A stretch of 64,000 nt of DNA from Roseomonas mucosa ATCC BAA-692 (GTDB lineage: Bacteria; Pseudomonadota; Alphaproteobacteria; Acetobacterales; Acetobacteraceae). Positions 35,731-44,605 of the stretch are shown here, piece after piece. A program made the translations under genes and the position numbers. Below the pieces are notes generated by a model that searched no databases, was not told where the DNA came from, and was given only the letters and a program-made list of their open reading frames with translations. The DNA lies in NCBI RefSeq assembly GCF_000622225.1, contig NZ_JHWD01000004.1, forward strand, positions 310,001 through 374,000, written 5' to 3'. The number at the start of each line of letters is the position of its first letter. The first letter of the stretch is position 1.

Positions 35731-36599
35731 GACGCGGCTCCTCCATGATGGACGGGAGCCTGCGGCTCCAGCCAGACCGGATCACGCGTCAGCACCGGCA
35801 GGCGGCCGCGCGGCCTGGCCAGCGAGGGCAGGCAGGCCAGCAGGCCGCGCGTATAGGGATGCTCCGCCTTGTGCAGCTCGGAGGCCTTCAGCTCCTCCAT
35901 CACCTGCCCCGCATACATCACCAGGATGCGGTCGCAGAAATGGCTGACCAGCGGCAGGTCGTGGCTGATCAGCATCAGCGCCATGCCGCGGCTGTCCACC
36001 AGATCGCCGATCAGGCGCAGGATCTCCGCCTGCACCGAGGAATCCAGCGCGCTCGTCGGCTCGTCGGCGATCAGCATGTCGGGTTCCGGCGCCAGCATCA
36101 TGGCGATCATCACGCGCTGCCCCATGCCGCCCGAAACCTCGTGCGGGTAGGACTCCAGCACGCGCTTCGGATCGCGGATGCGCACGCTCTCCAGCAGCGC
36201 CAACGCCCGGTCCCGCGCCTCGCCCCGGCCGACGCGCTTGTGCTGGCGCAGCGCCTCGGTGATCTGGCGGCCGATGGTGATCACCGGGTTCAGGCTGTAT
36301 TTCGGGTCCTGCAGGATCAGCCCGATACGGCCACCGCGCAGGCGCCGCATCTCCCGCTCCGGCGCCTTCAGGATGTCGGTGCGGCCGAAGCGCAGCGCAT
36401 CGGCCTGCACATCCGCGCTGCCGGGCAGCAGGCGCATCAGCGCGCGGCCGGTCACGGACTTGCCGGAGCCGCTTTCCCCCACGATGCCGAGCTTCTCGCG
36501 GCCCAGGGTCAGGGACAGGCCGCGCACGGCGGGCGTGACGCCGGTGGCGGAGGCAAAGGCGACCCGCAGGTTGCGGATCTCGACGAGGGGTTCGGCCAT
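35727..36599 (-). CDS. Peptide ABC transporter ATP-binding protein (DppD-like)
   Basis: A 290-residue ATPase: Walker A GESGSGKSVTGRALMRLLPG, Q-loop LILQDPKYSLNPVITIGRQI, signature VSGGMGQRVMIAMML, Walker B MLIADEPTSALDSSVQ and SHDLPLVSHFCDRILVMYAG. The C-terminal HPYTRGLLACLPSL belongs to the oligopeptide-transporter extension. ATG 36599 follows AAAGGCGGGA. Coupled to the DppF-like gene; its permeases and binding protein lie 3 kb away beyond an exporter and a GGDEF gene. Confidence 0.93.
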   Translation of the reverse strand: MAEPLVEIRNLRVAFASATGVTPAVRGLSLTLGREKLGIVGESGSGKSVTGRALMRLLPGSADVQADALRFGRTDILKAPEREMRRLRGGRIGLILQDPKYSLNPVITIGRQITEALRQHKRVGRGEARDRALALLESVRIRDPKRVLESYPHEVSGGMGQRVMIAMMLAPEPDMLIADEPTSALDSSVQAEILRLIGDLVDSRGMALMLISHDLPLVSHFCDRILVMYAGQVMEELKASELHKAEHPYTRGLLACLPSLARPRGRLPVLTRDPVWLEPQAPVHHGGAAS

Positions 36600-36674
36600 T
36601 CCCGCCTTTCTAGAACAGCACCGTGCGGAGGGGAATTCAGGCTTTCGCGTCACGTCCGGCGTTGCGCCATCCCA

Positions 36675-36690
36675 GGGGACAAGGCTCCCC
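36675..36690. repeat. Intergenic motif, GGGGACAAGG family copy 3
   Basis: GGGGACAAGGCTCCCC between the exporter and dppD-like genes, with GGGG/CCCC able to pair. Same core as at 10610 and 31116. Confidence 0.6.
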
Positions 36691-36719
36691 TCCCCCGGAG
36701 CTGGGTGCAAAGGCGCCCC

Positions 36720-38456
36720 CTACCCCGCCCGCGTCGTACCGGCCGGCCCGTGCTGCGCCTCGTGCAGGCGGCGGTAGATCCCGCCGTGCGCCACCAGATC
36801 GGCATGGCGGCCCTGCTCGGCGATGCCGGAGGCGTCCACCACCACGATCCGGTCGGCGTTGCGGATGGTGGCGAGGCGATGGGCGATCACCAGCGTGGTT
36901 CGCCCCTCGGAGAGCTCGGCCAGCGAGGCCTGGATGGCCCGCTCCGTCTCGGTGTCGAGGGCGGAAGTGGCTTCGTCCAGGATCAGGATCGGCGGGTTCT
37001 TCAGGAAGATCCGGGCGATGGCGATGCGCTGCTTCTGCCCGCCCGACAGCTTCACCCCGCGCTCGCCCACCACCGTGTCCAGCCCTTCCGGCAGGGCGGC
37101 GATCATGGCCTCCAGCCGTGCGCGCCGTGCCGCCTCGCGGATATCCGCCTCGCCGGCATCGAGGCGGCCATAGGCGATGTTCTCCCGCAGCGTGCCGGAG
37201 AAGAGGAAGGCGTCCTGCTGCACGATGCCGATCTGCGCCCGCAGCGAGGCCAGGGTCATGCGGCGGATGTCCATCCCGTCGATGGTGATGCGCCCGGTAT
37301 CCAGCTCGTAGAAGCGCGGCAGCAGCGAGCAGAGCGTGGTCTTGCCGGCGCCGGAGGGGCCGACGAAGGCCACCGTCTCCCCGGCTCCGATCTCCAGGTC
37401 GATATCGCGCAGCACCGGCTTGTCCGGCGTGTAGCCGAAGGAGGCGTGCTCGAAGCGGATGTCGCCGCGCAGCGGCGGCGCCGGCACGGCATCGGGCGCA
37501 TCCGCCACGTCGGGCCGGGTTTCCAGCAGCTCGATGTAGCGGCGGAAGCCGGCGATGCCCTTGGGATAGGTCTCCAGCACCGCGTTGATCTTCTCCACCG
37601 GCCGGAAGAAGACGCCGACCAGCAGCAGGAAGCCGACGAAGCCGCCGGCCGTGAGCTCGCCCCGGATCACGAAATAGGCCCCGGCGACCATCACCACCAT
37701 CTGCGTCAGCCGCATGCCGAGATAGGAGATGGACAGGCTGGCCGCCATGATGCGGTAGGCCTGCAGCTTGGTATCGCGGTAGCCCGTGTTGTCGCGGGCG
37801 AAGAGCGCCCTCTCGTGATCCTCGTTGGCGAAGGCCTGCACCACGCGGATGCCCCCGACATTCTCCTCGATGCGCGCGTTGAAGGCGCCGACGCGGCCGT
37901 AGATGGCGCGCCAGGTGCGGGTCATGCGGCTGCCGTAGTGGGTGGAGATCCAGCTCGTCAGCGGCACGATCACCGCTGTCATCAGGGCCAGCGGCATATT
38001 GACCCAGAGCATCAGCGCGAAGGCGCCGAGGAAGGTCATCACCGCGATGAACAGGTCTTCCGGCCCATGATGCGCGACCTCGCCGATCTCCTCCAGGTCC
38101 TTGGTCAGCCGGCCCACCAGATGGCCCGTCTTCTGGTTGTCATAGAACCGGAAGGAGAGCTTCTGCAGGTGGTCGAAGGCCCGCCGCCGCATCTCCGTCT
38201 CGATATTGATTCCGAGCATGTGGCCCCAGTAGTTCACGATGGCCATCAGCCCGGTATTGGCGAGGTAGATGAAGATCAGCCCCGCCGAGGCCAGCAGGAT
38301 CAGCGGCCAGTCCTGCCGCGGCAGGAGATGGTCCACGAAGGCCCGCACCGCGATGGGAAAGCCCAGTTCCAGCAGGCCCGACAGCACTGCGCAGCCGAAA
38401 TCCAGCAGGAAGAGGCGCCGCCAGGGGCGGTAATAGGCGAAGAAGCGACGGAGCAT
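36720..38456 (-). CDS. MsbA-like ABC exporter (fused membrane and ATPase domains)
   Basis: A 578-residue half-transporter that would work as a homodimer in the inner membrane. The N-terminal six-helix domain runs to about residue 310, then the ATPase with Walker A GPSGAGKTT, Q-loop IVQQDAFLFSGTLRENIAYGR, signature LSGGQKQRIAIARIFL, Walker B ILILDEATSALD and H-loop AHRLATIRNAD. It resembles lipid- or drug-exporting MsbA/BmrA types; substrate cannot be told. ATG 38456 is chosen over GTG 38471. It sits between the two parts of a dpp locus on the same strand, and is divergent from the GGDEF gene. Confidence 0.92.
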   Translation of the reverse strand: MLRRFFAYYRPWRRLFLLDFGCAVLSGLLELGFPIAVRAFVDHLLPRQDWPLILLASAGLIFIYLANTGLMAIVNYWGHMLGINIETEMRRRAFDHLQKLSFRFYDNQKTGHLVGRLTKDLEEIGEVAHHGPEDLFIAVMTFLGAFALMLWVNMPLALMTAVIVPLTSWISTHYGSRMTRTWRAIYGRVGAFNARIEENVGGIRVVQAFANEDHERALFARDNTGYRDTKLQAYRIMAASLSISYLGMRLTQMVVMVAGAYFVIRGELTAGGFVGFLLLVGVFFRPVEKINAVLETYPKGIAGFRRYIELLETRPDVADAPDAVPAPPLRGDIRFEHASFGYTPDKPVLRDIDLEIGAGETVAFVGPSGAGKTTLCSLLPRFYELDTGRITIDGMDIRRMTLASLRAQIGIVQQDAFLFSGTLRENIAYGRLDAGEADIREAARRARLEAMIAALPEGLDTVVGERGVKLSGGQKQRIAIARIFLKNPPILILDEATSALDTETERAIQASLAELSEGRTTLVIAHRLATIRNADRIVVVDASGIAEQGRHADLVAHGGIYRRLHEAQHGPAGTTRAG

Positions 38457-38661
38457 GGGGCGGGGACTCACGGCGGCGCGGCGGGGACAGGGGTGCAGAA
38501 CCCCGTTGCGGGGGAAGCGTCAAGCCCGTCCCTGCCCGGCCAGCGCGACGGCATGGCGAGTGTTTGTATCGCCTTCGCATCACAGAACTGTTATACACGC
38601 TCCGATTGCGGATATTTCCAGACTCGTCACCTCACCTGCCACCTCTGCTGCCCGGGATGAC

Positions 38662-39729
38662 ATGCCGGTCGCCACACCAGAACGCACAACCCCACTCCAG
38701 ATCACCACGGACCCGGAGATCGCCCCATCCGGCCCACGACTGGTCGAGCGGCTGAACGGCGGACCGGCGGGCAACGGGTGGTCCGGCCACAACTTCTCGC
38801 TGGAAACCATCCCCCTCCTGCGGGAGGCGCTGATGCTCCTGCCGCAGCCGCTGATGGTGACCGACCCGGAGATGCGGCTGGCCCTCACCAACCACGCCTG
38901 GCAGGACACCTTCCCCGTGGCCGCGGCGGATATGCTTCCCCTTGCCCCTGTCCAGCCCATCATCGAGCGCATTGCCGCCTCGGGCGAGTATGGCCCGGGG
39001 TCCTCGATGCGCCATGCCGCCTTCCGCAAGGAAGCGATCCGCAGTGGCCACCGCTTCCAGCTCGAACGGCAGCGCCCCGGCGGGGTGCACCTGCTGGTAG
39101 CCGGCTGCCCCATGCCGGGAGGCGGCTACCTCACCCTGCTGACCGACATCTCGGCGCAGCGGCAGTCGCCGGATGCCCTGGCCTTGCGAAAGGAGCTGGA
39201 GGCCCTGCGGACCGCCAACCGGGAACTGGACCGGCTGGCCGCCACCGACCCGCTCCTCGGCATCGCCAATCGCCGGGGCCTCCTGCGCGTCGCCATGGCG
39301 GAGGCGGCGCGCCTGGGCCGCGAAGGCGGGTCCTGCGCGCTGATGCTGCTCGACCTGGACCATTTCAAGGCGATCAACGACCGGCACGGCCATGCCGGCG
39401 GGGATCTCGTGCTGAAGGCGGTGGCCACCACGCTGCGCGGCGCGCTGCGGGAGGGGGACCACCTCGCCCGGCATGGCGGGGAGGAGCTGGTCGCCCTGGC
39501 GCCGCGCGCCGGAGCGTCGCAGGGGCACGAGATCGCGGAGCGGCTGCGCGAGGCGCTCGCCCACACCCCTGTCGCCCTGCCCACCGCCACGCTCGGCGTC
39601 ACCGCCTCGGTCGGGGTCACCGCCTGGCAGGCGGGCGAGGGTTTCGAGGAGGCCCTGATGCGGGCCGACCAGGGCCTCTACCTGGCCAAGCGGGCGGGAC
39701 GGAACCGGGTGGTCTCCGTCCCGGCCTGA
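38662..39729 (+). CDS. Diguanylate cyclase with N-terminal PAS-like domain
   Basis: A 355-residue cytoplasmic protein that makes c-di-GMP from two GTP. The N-terminal part (REALMLLPQPLMVTDPEMRLALTNHAW) looks like a PAS sensor, linked by a short coiled coil (ALRKELEALRTANRELDRLAATD) to the GGDEF domain (ATDPLLGIANRRGLL). The active-site loop is GGEEL at residues 272-276, a functional variant of GGEEF, and the product-inhibition I-site R-x-x-D (REGD) lies five residues before RHGGEEL's glycines. No transmembrane helix. ATG 38662 is the best start; the upstream frame is open. It is convergent with dppC, with only 7 bp between stops. Confidence 0.9.
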   Translation: MPVATPERTTPLQITTDPEIAPSGPRLVERLNGGPAGNGWSGHNFSLETIPLLREALMLLPQPLMVTDPEMRLALTNHAWQDTFPVAAADMLPLAPVQPIIERIAASGEYGPGSSMRHAAFRKEAIRSGHRFQLERQRPGGVHLLVAGCPMPGGGYLTLLTDISAQRQSPDALALRKELEALRTANRELDRLAATDPLLGIANRRGLLRVAMAEAARLGREGGSCALMLLDLDHFKAINDRHGHAGGDLVLKAVATTLRGALREGDHLARHGGEELVALAPRAGASQGHEIAERLREALAHTPVALPTATLGVTASVGVTAWQAGEGFEEALMRADQGLYLAKRAGRNRVVSVPA

Positions 39730-39736
39730 TGCCGTC

Positions 39737-40642
39737 TCAGCGCTGCTTCGGGTCCAGCACGTCGCGCAGCCCGTCGCCCAACAGGTTGAAGGCCAGGCTG
39801 GCGACGAAGATGGCGATGCCCGGGATCACCGGCACCCACCACTGCTCCAGCACGAAGCGCCGCGCCGTCGCGATCATCGTTCCCCATTCCGGCAGCGGCG
39901 GCTGCGCGCCCAGGCCCAGGAAGCCCAGCCCGGCGGCGGTGAGGATGATCGAGGCCATGTCCAGCGTCACCCGCACCGTCAGCGAGGGGATGCACATCGG
40001 CGCCACGTGCCGCAGCACCACCCGGATCGGCGAGGCGCCGGACAGGCGCACCGCGGCGATGTAGTCGGTCCGCCGGATGGTCAGCGTTTCCGCCCGGGCG
40101 AGGCGGGCATAGGGCGGCCAGGCGGTCAGCGCGATGGCGATCACCGCGCTCTCCACCCCCGGGCGCAGGGCCGCCACGAAGGCCAGGGCCAGGATCAGCC
40201 GGGGAAAGGCCAGGAAGACATCGGTGACGCGCATCAGGATGCGGTCCCAGATCCCCCCGGCATAGCCCGCGATGCAGCCCACCACGAGGCCCAGCGGCGC
40301 CACCAGCACCACCACGGAGACCACCATGCCGAGCGTGATCCGCCCGCCATAGAGCAGGCGCGAATAGACGTCGCGCCCCAGCTCGTCCGTGCCCAGCCAG
40401 TGGTCGGCCGACCAGGGCTGCAGCCGGTTGGCGAGGTCCTGGATGTTCGGGTCGTGCGTGGCCAGCACCGGCGCCAGAAGCGAGAGCAGCAGCAGCGCCA
40501 CCACCACGATCAGCCCCGCCATGGCCAGCGGGTTGCGGCGGAAGGCCAGCCAGGCCTGGTAGCGCTGCCCCCAGGCGGCCTGCCGGCGGGATTCGGGGGC
40601 CGGCGAGAGCAGCCAGGCGCGGGAGAAGGCTTTGGCGGTCAT
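39737..40642 (-). CDS. Peptide ABC transporter permease (DppC-like)
   Basis: A 301-residue inner-membrane permease with an N-terminal cytoplasmic leader (RYQAWLAFRRNPLAMAGLIVV), the periplasmic block HDPNIQDLANRLQPWSADHWLGTDELGRDVYSRLLYGGR characteristic of DppC/OppC, and a coupling region AVRLSGASPIRVVLRHVAPMC. Its start overlaps dppB by 4 bp. It is the last gene of the dppA-dppB-dppC part of the locus. Confidence 0.94.
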   Translation of the reverse strand: MTAKAFSRAWLLSPAPESRRQAAWGQRYQAWLAFRRNPLAMAGLIVVVALLLLSLLAPVLATHDPNIQDLANRLQPWSADHWLGTDELGRDVYSRLLYGGRITLGMVVSVVVLVAPLGLVVGCIAGYAGGIWDRILMRVTDVFLAFPRLILALAFVAALRPGVESAVIAIALTAWPPYARLARAETLTIRRTDYIAAVRLSGASPIRVVLRHVAPMCIPSLTVRVTLDMASIILTAAGLGFLGLGAQPPLPEWGTMIATARRFVLEQWWVPVIPGIAIFVASLAFNLLGDGLRDVLDPKQR

Positions 40643-41661
40643 CGCACGCGCGGGTCCAGCAGGCGGTAGAGCAGGTCGGAAAGCAGGTTCAGGGCGACAT
40701 AGATCAGCCCCACCACCAGCGTCGCGCCCAGCACCGCGTTCATGTCGGCATTCATCAGGGAAACGGTCAGGTACTGGCCCAGCCCCGGCCAGGAGAAGAT
40801 GGTCTCGGTCAGCACCGCCCCTTCCAGCAGCCCGGCATAGGTGAGGAAGACCACCGTCACCAGCGGCACCGCCACGTTGGGGAAGGCGTGGCCCCAGACG
40901 ATGCGGAAGCCGGACAGCCCCTTGGCCCGGGCGGTGGTCACGTATTCCGAACGCAGCTCCGCCAGCATGAAGGCCCGTGTCATGCGCGCGATATAGGCCA
41001 GCGAGAAGAAGGCCAGCACCCCGGCCGGCTGCGCCAGATGCGCCACGGCGTCCCGGAACACGTCCCACTCCCCGGCCAGGGCCGAGTCGATGGTCAGCAT
41101 CCCCGTATGGACGTCGATCATGTCCTGGTAGGCGACGTTCTGCCGCCCCGGCCCCGGCAGCCAGCCCAGCCGCGCATAGAAGACCAGCAGGCTGACCAGC
41201 CCCAGCACGAAGACGGGGATGGAATGCCCCGACAGGCTGAAGAGCCGCACCGCCTGGTCCACCGCCCGGCCCTGCCGGCTGGCCGCCCAGACGCCCAGCG
41301 GCACGCCGATCAGCACGGCCAGGATGATGGCCACCGTGGCCAGCTCGAAGGTCGCCGGAAAGAAGTTGGCGATGTCCTGCGTCACGGTGTTGGAGGTCAT
41401 CACCGACCGGCCCAGGTCGCCATGCAGCAGCTGGCCCAGGTAGCGGACGAACTGCACCGGCAGGGGCTGGTCGAGGCCCATCTCCAGCCGGGTCCGCTCC
41501 ACCACGTCCTGCGGCGCGCGGTCGCCCACGATGGCAAGGACCGGATCGATCGGCATGACCCGCCCGATGAAGAAGGTCACCAGGGTCAGGCCGAAAAGGG
41601 TGATCGGAACGCTGGCGAGGGTGGCCGCCAGCGCCTTCAGGCGTGCGCGGCCGAGGCTCAA
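40639..41661 (-). CDS. Peptide ABC transporter permease (DppB-like)
   Basis: A 340-residue inner-membrane permease with the DppB N-terminal pattern (FGLTLVTFFIGRVMPIDPV), ERTRLEMGLDQPLPVQFVRYLGQLLHGDLGRS and the coupling region YVTTARAKGLSGFRIVWGHAFPN. The start appears to be TTG at 41661, 28 bp after the binding-protein stop; no ATG lies near. The weak start may be compensated by co-transcription with the preceding gene. Confidence 0.93.
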   Translation of the reverse strand: MSLGRARLKALAATLASVPITLFGLTLVTFFIGRVMPIDPVLAIVGDRAPQDVVERTRLEMGLDQPLPVQFVRYLGQLLHGDLGRSVMTSNTVTQDIANFFPATFELATVAIILAVLIGVPLGVWAASRQGRAVDQAVRLFSLSGHSIPVFVLGLVSLLVFYARLGWLPGPGRQNVAYQDMIDVHTGMLTIDSALAGEWDVFRDAVAHLAQPAGVLAFFSLAYIARMTRAFMLAELRSEYVTTARAKGLSGFRIVWGHAFPNVAVPLVTVVFLTYAGLLEGAVLTETIFSWPGLGQYLTVSLMNADMNAVLGATLVVGLIYVALNLLSDLLYRLLDPRVR

Positions 41662-41689
41662 AGGAGCCCCCCGCGCGAGGGATGGGGTG

Positions 41690-43294
41690 TCACGATTTGC
41701 TGATACCGGCGTAGGAGGTCTGGTCGCTCATCACGCCGAGCCTCATGCCCGAAACTCCGGCCCGCGTCACGGCCACCTCGATCGCCTGGAGCAGGATCAC
41801 GAAGGGGCTGACCTGCTGGTGGTCCCGCTGCAATGCCTCGTAGAGCGCGGCCCGCTTCCCGCCGTCGCTCTCGCGCAGGGCCTCCATCGTCCGCTTCGAA
41901 AGCTCCGGGATGGGCCAGGAGGCCCGCCAGGCCAGGGTCCGGTTCCGGGCGTCGTCGCTGTTGTCCGTGTTGATGCTGAAGGCCTCGGCATTGCTGTGCG
42001 GGTCGAAATAGTCGCTGCCCCAGTAGACCAGGGCGATGTCGTGCTGCCGGGCGCGGGTCTTGGTGATCACCTGCCGCTGCTCGGCCGGCAGCATGCGGGC
42101 GCGGATGCCGATGGCGGCGAGGTTGGCCTGGATCGCCTGGGCGATGTCGGCATAGGGCGAGACGGAGAAGTAGTCGAAGCCGATCTCGAACCCCTCCGGA
42201 TGCCCCGCCTCGGCCAGCAGGGCCTTCGCCTTCGCCGCATCGGCCTGGAAGGGCTTCTCGGTCAGCGCGCCGGGCAGGCCCTCGGGCAGGAAGGCCTGGT
42301 GGACGGCATAGGTCGAGGGGACGATGTTCTTCTGGATGCCGGCATAGTCGATCGCCCACTTGATCGCCTGCCGCACCTGGGGCTTCGCCAGAAAGGGGTT
42401 CTTCTGGTTCAGCGACAGGAACATCACCATCGCCCGCCGCTGTTCCAGGATGCGGAAGCGGTCGTTGCCCTGCAGCCCCTTGATCTGGTCGGCCTGCAGG
42501 TTGCGGGCCACGTCGTAGTCCCCCTGCTGCAGCCCGAGGAGCTGCGCCGAGGGATCGGCGACATGGCGGATCACCAGGCGCTTCGTCCTCGGCTGCGTCT
42601 CGCCGTGCGGGTTGGCCTCCAGCGTCACGCTGTCGCTGGCCCGCCAGGCGCGCAGCATATAGGGGCCGGACCCCGCGGAGTTCTGCTTCAGCCAGGCATT
42701 GCCGAAATCGCCATTGGCCTCGTGCGTGGCCACCGCCGCCTTCTCCACCACCGCGCCGACATTGGCCGAGAGGCAGTAGAGCAGGAAGCTCAGCGAGGCA
42801 GGCTCGGCCGTGGCCAGCACCACCGTGTCCGGCGCCGTGGCGCGGATCATCTGCGCCACGTTGTCCTTGGTATAGCCGAACTGGTTGATGATGAAGGCCG
42901 GGCTCTTGTTCAGCGCCACCACGCGCTGGAGCGACCAGGCCACGTCCTCCGCCGTCACCGGCTTGCCGGAGGAGAAGCGTGCGTCCTTCCGCAGGCGGAA
43001 GGTGAAGCTCTTGCCGTCGGAAGAGGCCTCCCAGTGCTCGGCGAGGTCGCCGGTCAGCCTGGTCGGGTCCTTCTCGTCGTTGCGGACCAGCTTCTGGTAC
43101 ATGTTGCCGCAGAGCTCGTTGCCCGAGAACTCGAAGCTCTCGGCCGGGTCCAGGCTGATGATGTCGTCGATCTGCTTGGCGATCACCGCCACGCCGGGCG
43201 GCGACTGGGCCAGGGCGGAACCCTGGCCCGGCGGCAGCGCGGGCAGGGCCAGGGCGCCGGCGGAGCCGGCCAGCAGGGCGCGTCGGGTGGTCAT
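41690..43294 (-). CDS. Family 5 extracellular peptide-binding protein, copy 1
   Basis: A 534-residue periplasmic binding protein of the SBP_bac_5 (DppA/OppA) family. It opens with a twin-arginine-containing signal peptide (MTTRRALLAGSAGALALPAL) and has the family pattern DPAESFEFSGNELCGNMYQKLV, PVTAEDVAWSLQRVV, QNSAGSGPYMLRAW, and LPAEQRQVITKTRARQHDIALVYWGSDYFDP. It is the first gene of the dppA-B-C unit. A paralogue sharing most blocks lies at 44606-46204. The ligand is probably a peptide or related amine; it cannot be told more closely. Confidence 0.94.
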   Translation of the reverse strand: MTTRRALLAGSAGALALPALPPGQGSALAQSPPGVAVIAKQIDDIISLDPAESFEFSGNELCGNMYQKLVRNDEKDPTRLTGDLAEHWEASSDGKSFTFRLRKDARFSSGKPVTAEDVAWSLQRVVALNKSPAFIINQFGYTKDNVAQMIRATAPDTVVLATAEPASLSFLLYCLSANVGAVVEKAAVATHEANGDFGNAWLKQNSAGSGPYMLRAWRASDSVTLEANPHGETQPRTKRLVIRHVADPSAQLLGLQQGDYDVARNLQADQIKGLQGNDRFRILEQRRAMVMFLSLNQKNPFLAKPQVRQAIKWAIDYAGIQKNIVPSTYAVHQAFLPEGLPGALTEKPFQADAAKAKALLAEAGHPEGFEIGFDYFSVSPYADIAQAIQANLAAIGIRARMLPAEQRQVITKTRARQHDIALVYWGSDYFDPHSNAEAFSINTDNSDDARNRTLAWRASWPIPELSKRTMEALRESDGGKRAALYEALQRDHQQVSPFVILLQAIEVAVTRAGVSGMRLGVMSDQTSYAGISKS

Positions 43295-43543
43295 CGTTTC
43301 TTGCCTCGGACCTCGCGGGGAAACCCGAGCCTAGCGCGCGGCGCGAGGCTGCCAAGCCTGTGCTTGCACGGAGGCCGGGGTGCCCCGGCCGGGGCCTTGG
43401 CCGGGCCGGCGGGACGGGTCATGGTGCGGACCGCCGCGGCGCCTGATCCAGATTTCACGCAAAGGACGCCAAATTGAGCCCATCATGGTGTGGGCGCGAG
43501 GCGCCCGCCGCCGGAGCCCGTTCCGGCGGCCGGGGAGCATCCG
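43295..43543. promoter_or_regulatory. 249-bp divergent region between binding protein copy 1 and the RTX-like gene
   Basis: GC-rich, with no repeat or clear promoter boxes. The plus-strand gene has its ribosome site GGGGAG at 43532-43537. Confidence 0.3.
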
Positions 43544-44554
43544 ATGACGAACATCATCTACGGTGATACCAGCGGCACCCTGTTCTGCGAACAGGTTGGC
43601 GGCGACCAGACCCTGATCGGTCCGAGCGCGACATCCATCTACGAGACCGTGGTCACCGAAATCCATGGCGATGCCCAGGCCATGCAGGACTTCGCGCGCG
43701 GCGGGAACGACTTCATCATCGGCGGCAGCGCCACGAACCTGGTGGAGGAGATCTACGGCGACGCCTATGTGATGAGCGGCTTCTCGCAGGGCGGCAACGA
43801 TTCCATCTTCGGCGGCCGGACGAGCGGCTACAACCATCCCGTGGTCTATGGCGATGCCCAGGAGATGCACGACAATGCCAGGGGCGGCAGTGACTGGATC
43901 GTCGGCAACGACGCCAATGTCTATGGCGACGCCCTCGGGATGGATGGCTTCGCCGTCGGCGGCAATGACTGCATCATGGGCAGTTCCACGAACACCAGCC
44001 TCTACGGCGACGCCCAGGCCCTGCGGGATCACGCGCAAGGCGGCAACGACCTGATCTGGGTGACCGCGGGGACATCGCTTGTCCAGATCTACGGCGATGG
44101 CGCCCTGTCGGGCTTCGCCAGGGGCGGCAACGACCGGATCATCGGCCCCGCCGCCTCCGTTTCCTGCATCATCCAGGGCGACGGGCGCATGAGCGACAAC
44201 GCCGTGGGCGGCGACGACGTCATCGTTGCCGGCGCGCATTCCAGCAACCAGATCTGGGGCGATGGCGAGCGGACCGGCGGCAACACGGTGGGCGGCAGCG
44301 ACACCTTCGTCTTCGCGCCCGGCATCGCGCAGAACCGGATCATGGATTTCGGGCAGGGCCAGGATCACATCGACCTGACCGCCTTCGCGAGCATAGGCGT
44401 GCATGACCTGGGCGACCTCAGCATCCGCTCGGGCAGCATCAGCCTGCCAAGCGGGCCGAGCTATACCGGCAGCCTGATCACCTTCGGCACCGACAGCTAC
44501 ATCGCCCTTGTCGGCGTCGAGCATCCCGCCGGCAGCGACTTCATCTTCGCCTGA
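43544..44554 (+). CDS. RTX-like repeat protein with eight GD/GGND units, probable type I secreted protein
   Basis: A 336-residue protein without a signal peptide. Eight repeats of about 25-31 residues run from residue 40 to 250, consensus (I/V/L)YGDAxxMxxxARGGNDxIxG. The GGNDxI half resembles the calcium-binding RTX nonapeptide, but spacing is far longer than the usual nine residues, so each unit looks like one turn plus a linker. The end (GSDTFVFAPGIAQNRIMDFGQGQDHIDLTAF) matches the serralysin/RTX C-terminal domain that often carries the secretion signal. Start ATG 43544 with GGGGAG 7 nt upstream. No TolC/HlyBD exporter is adjacent. Function unknown; surface or secreted calcium-binding protein is inferred. 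Confidence 0.8.
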   Translation: MTNIIYGDTSGTLFCEQVGGDQTLIGPSATSIYETVVTEIHGDAQAMQDFARGGNDFIIGGSATNLVEEIYGDAYVMSGFSQGGNDSIFGGRTSGYNHPVVYGDAQEMHDNARGGSDWIVGNDANVYGDALGMDGFAVGGNDCIMGSSTNTSLYGDAQALRDHAQGGNDLIWVTAGTSLVQIYGDGALSGFARGGNDRIIGPAASVSCIIQGDGRMSDNAVGGDDVIVAGAHSSNQIWGDGERTGGNTVGGSDTFVFAPGIAQNRIMDFGQGQDHIDLTAFASIGVHDLGDLSIRSGSISLPSGPSYTGSLITFGTDSYIALVGVEHPAGSDFIFA

Positions 44555-44570
44555 CCGCCCCCGGCGCGCA

Positions 44571-44597
44571 CGCGGCTCCCGGCCCCGCGCGCGCCGG
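44571..44597. terminator. Bidirectional hairpin between convergent genes
   Basis: CCGGCGCGC (44571-44579) pairs with GCGCGCCGG (44589-44597), loop 9 nt, in the 51-bp gap between the RTX-like gene and the second binding-protein gene. No T-tract. Confidence 0.55.
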
Positions 44598-44605
44598 ACT
44601 CCGCC

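Noticed and set aside
39737-43294. Assigning a nickel or glutathione importer role to the Dpp-type genes
   Set aside because: The binding proteins lack recognisable ligand-specific motifs, so only the peptide-family level is supportable.
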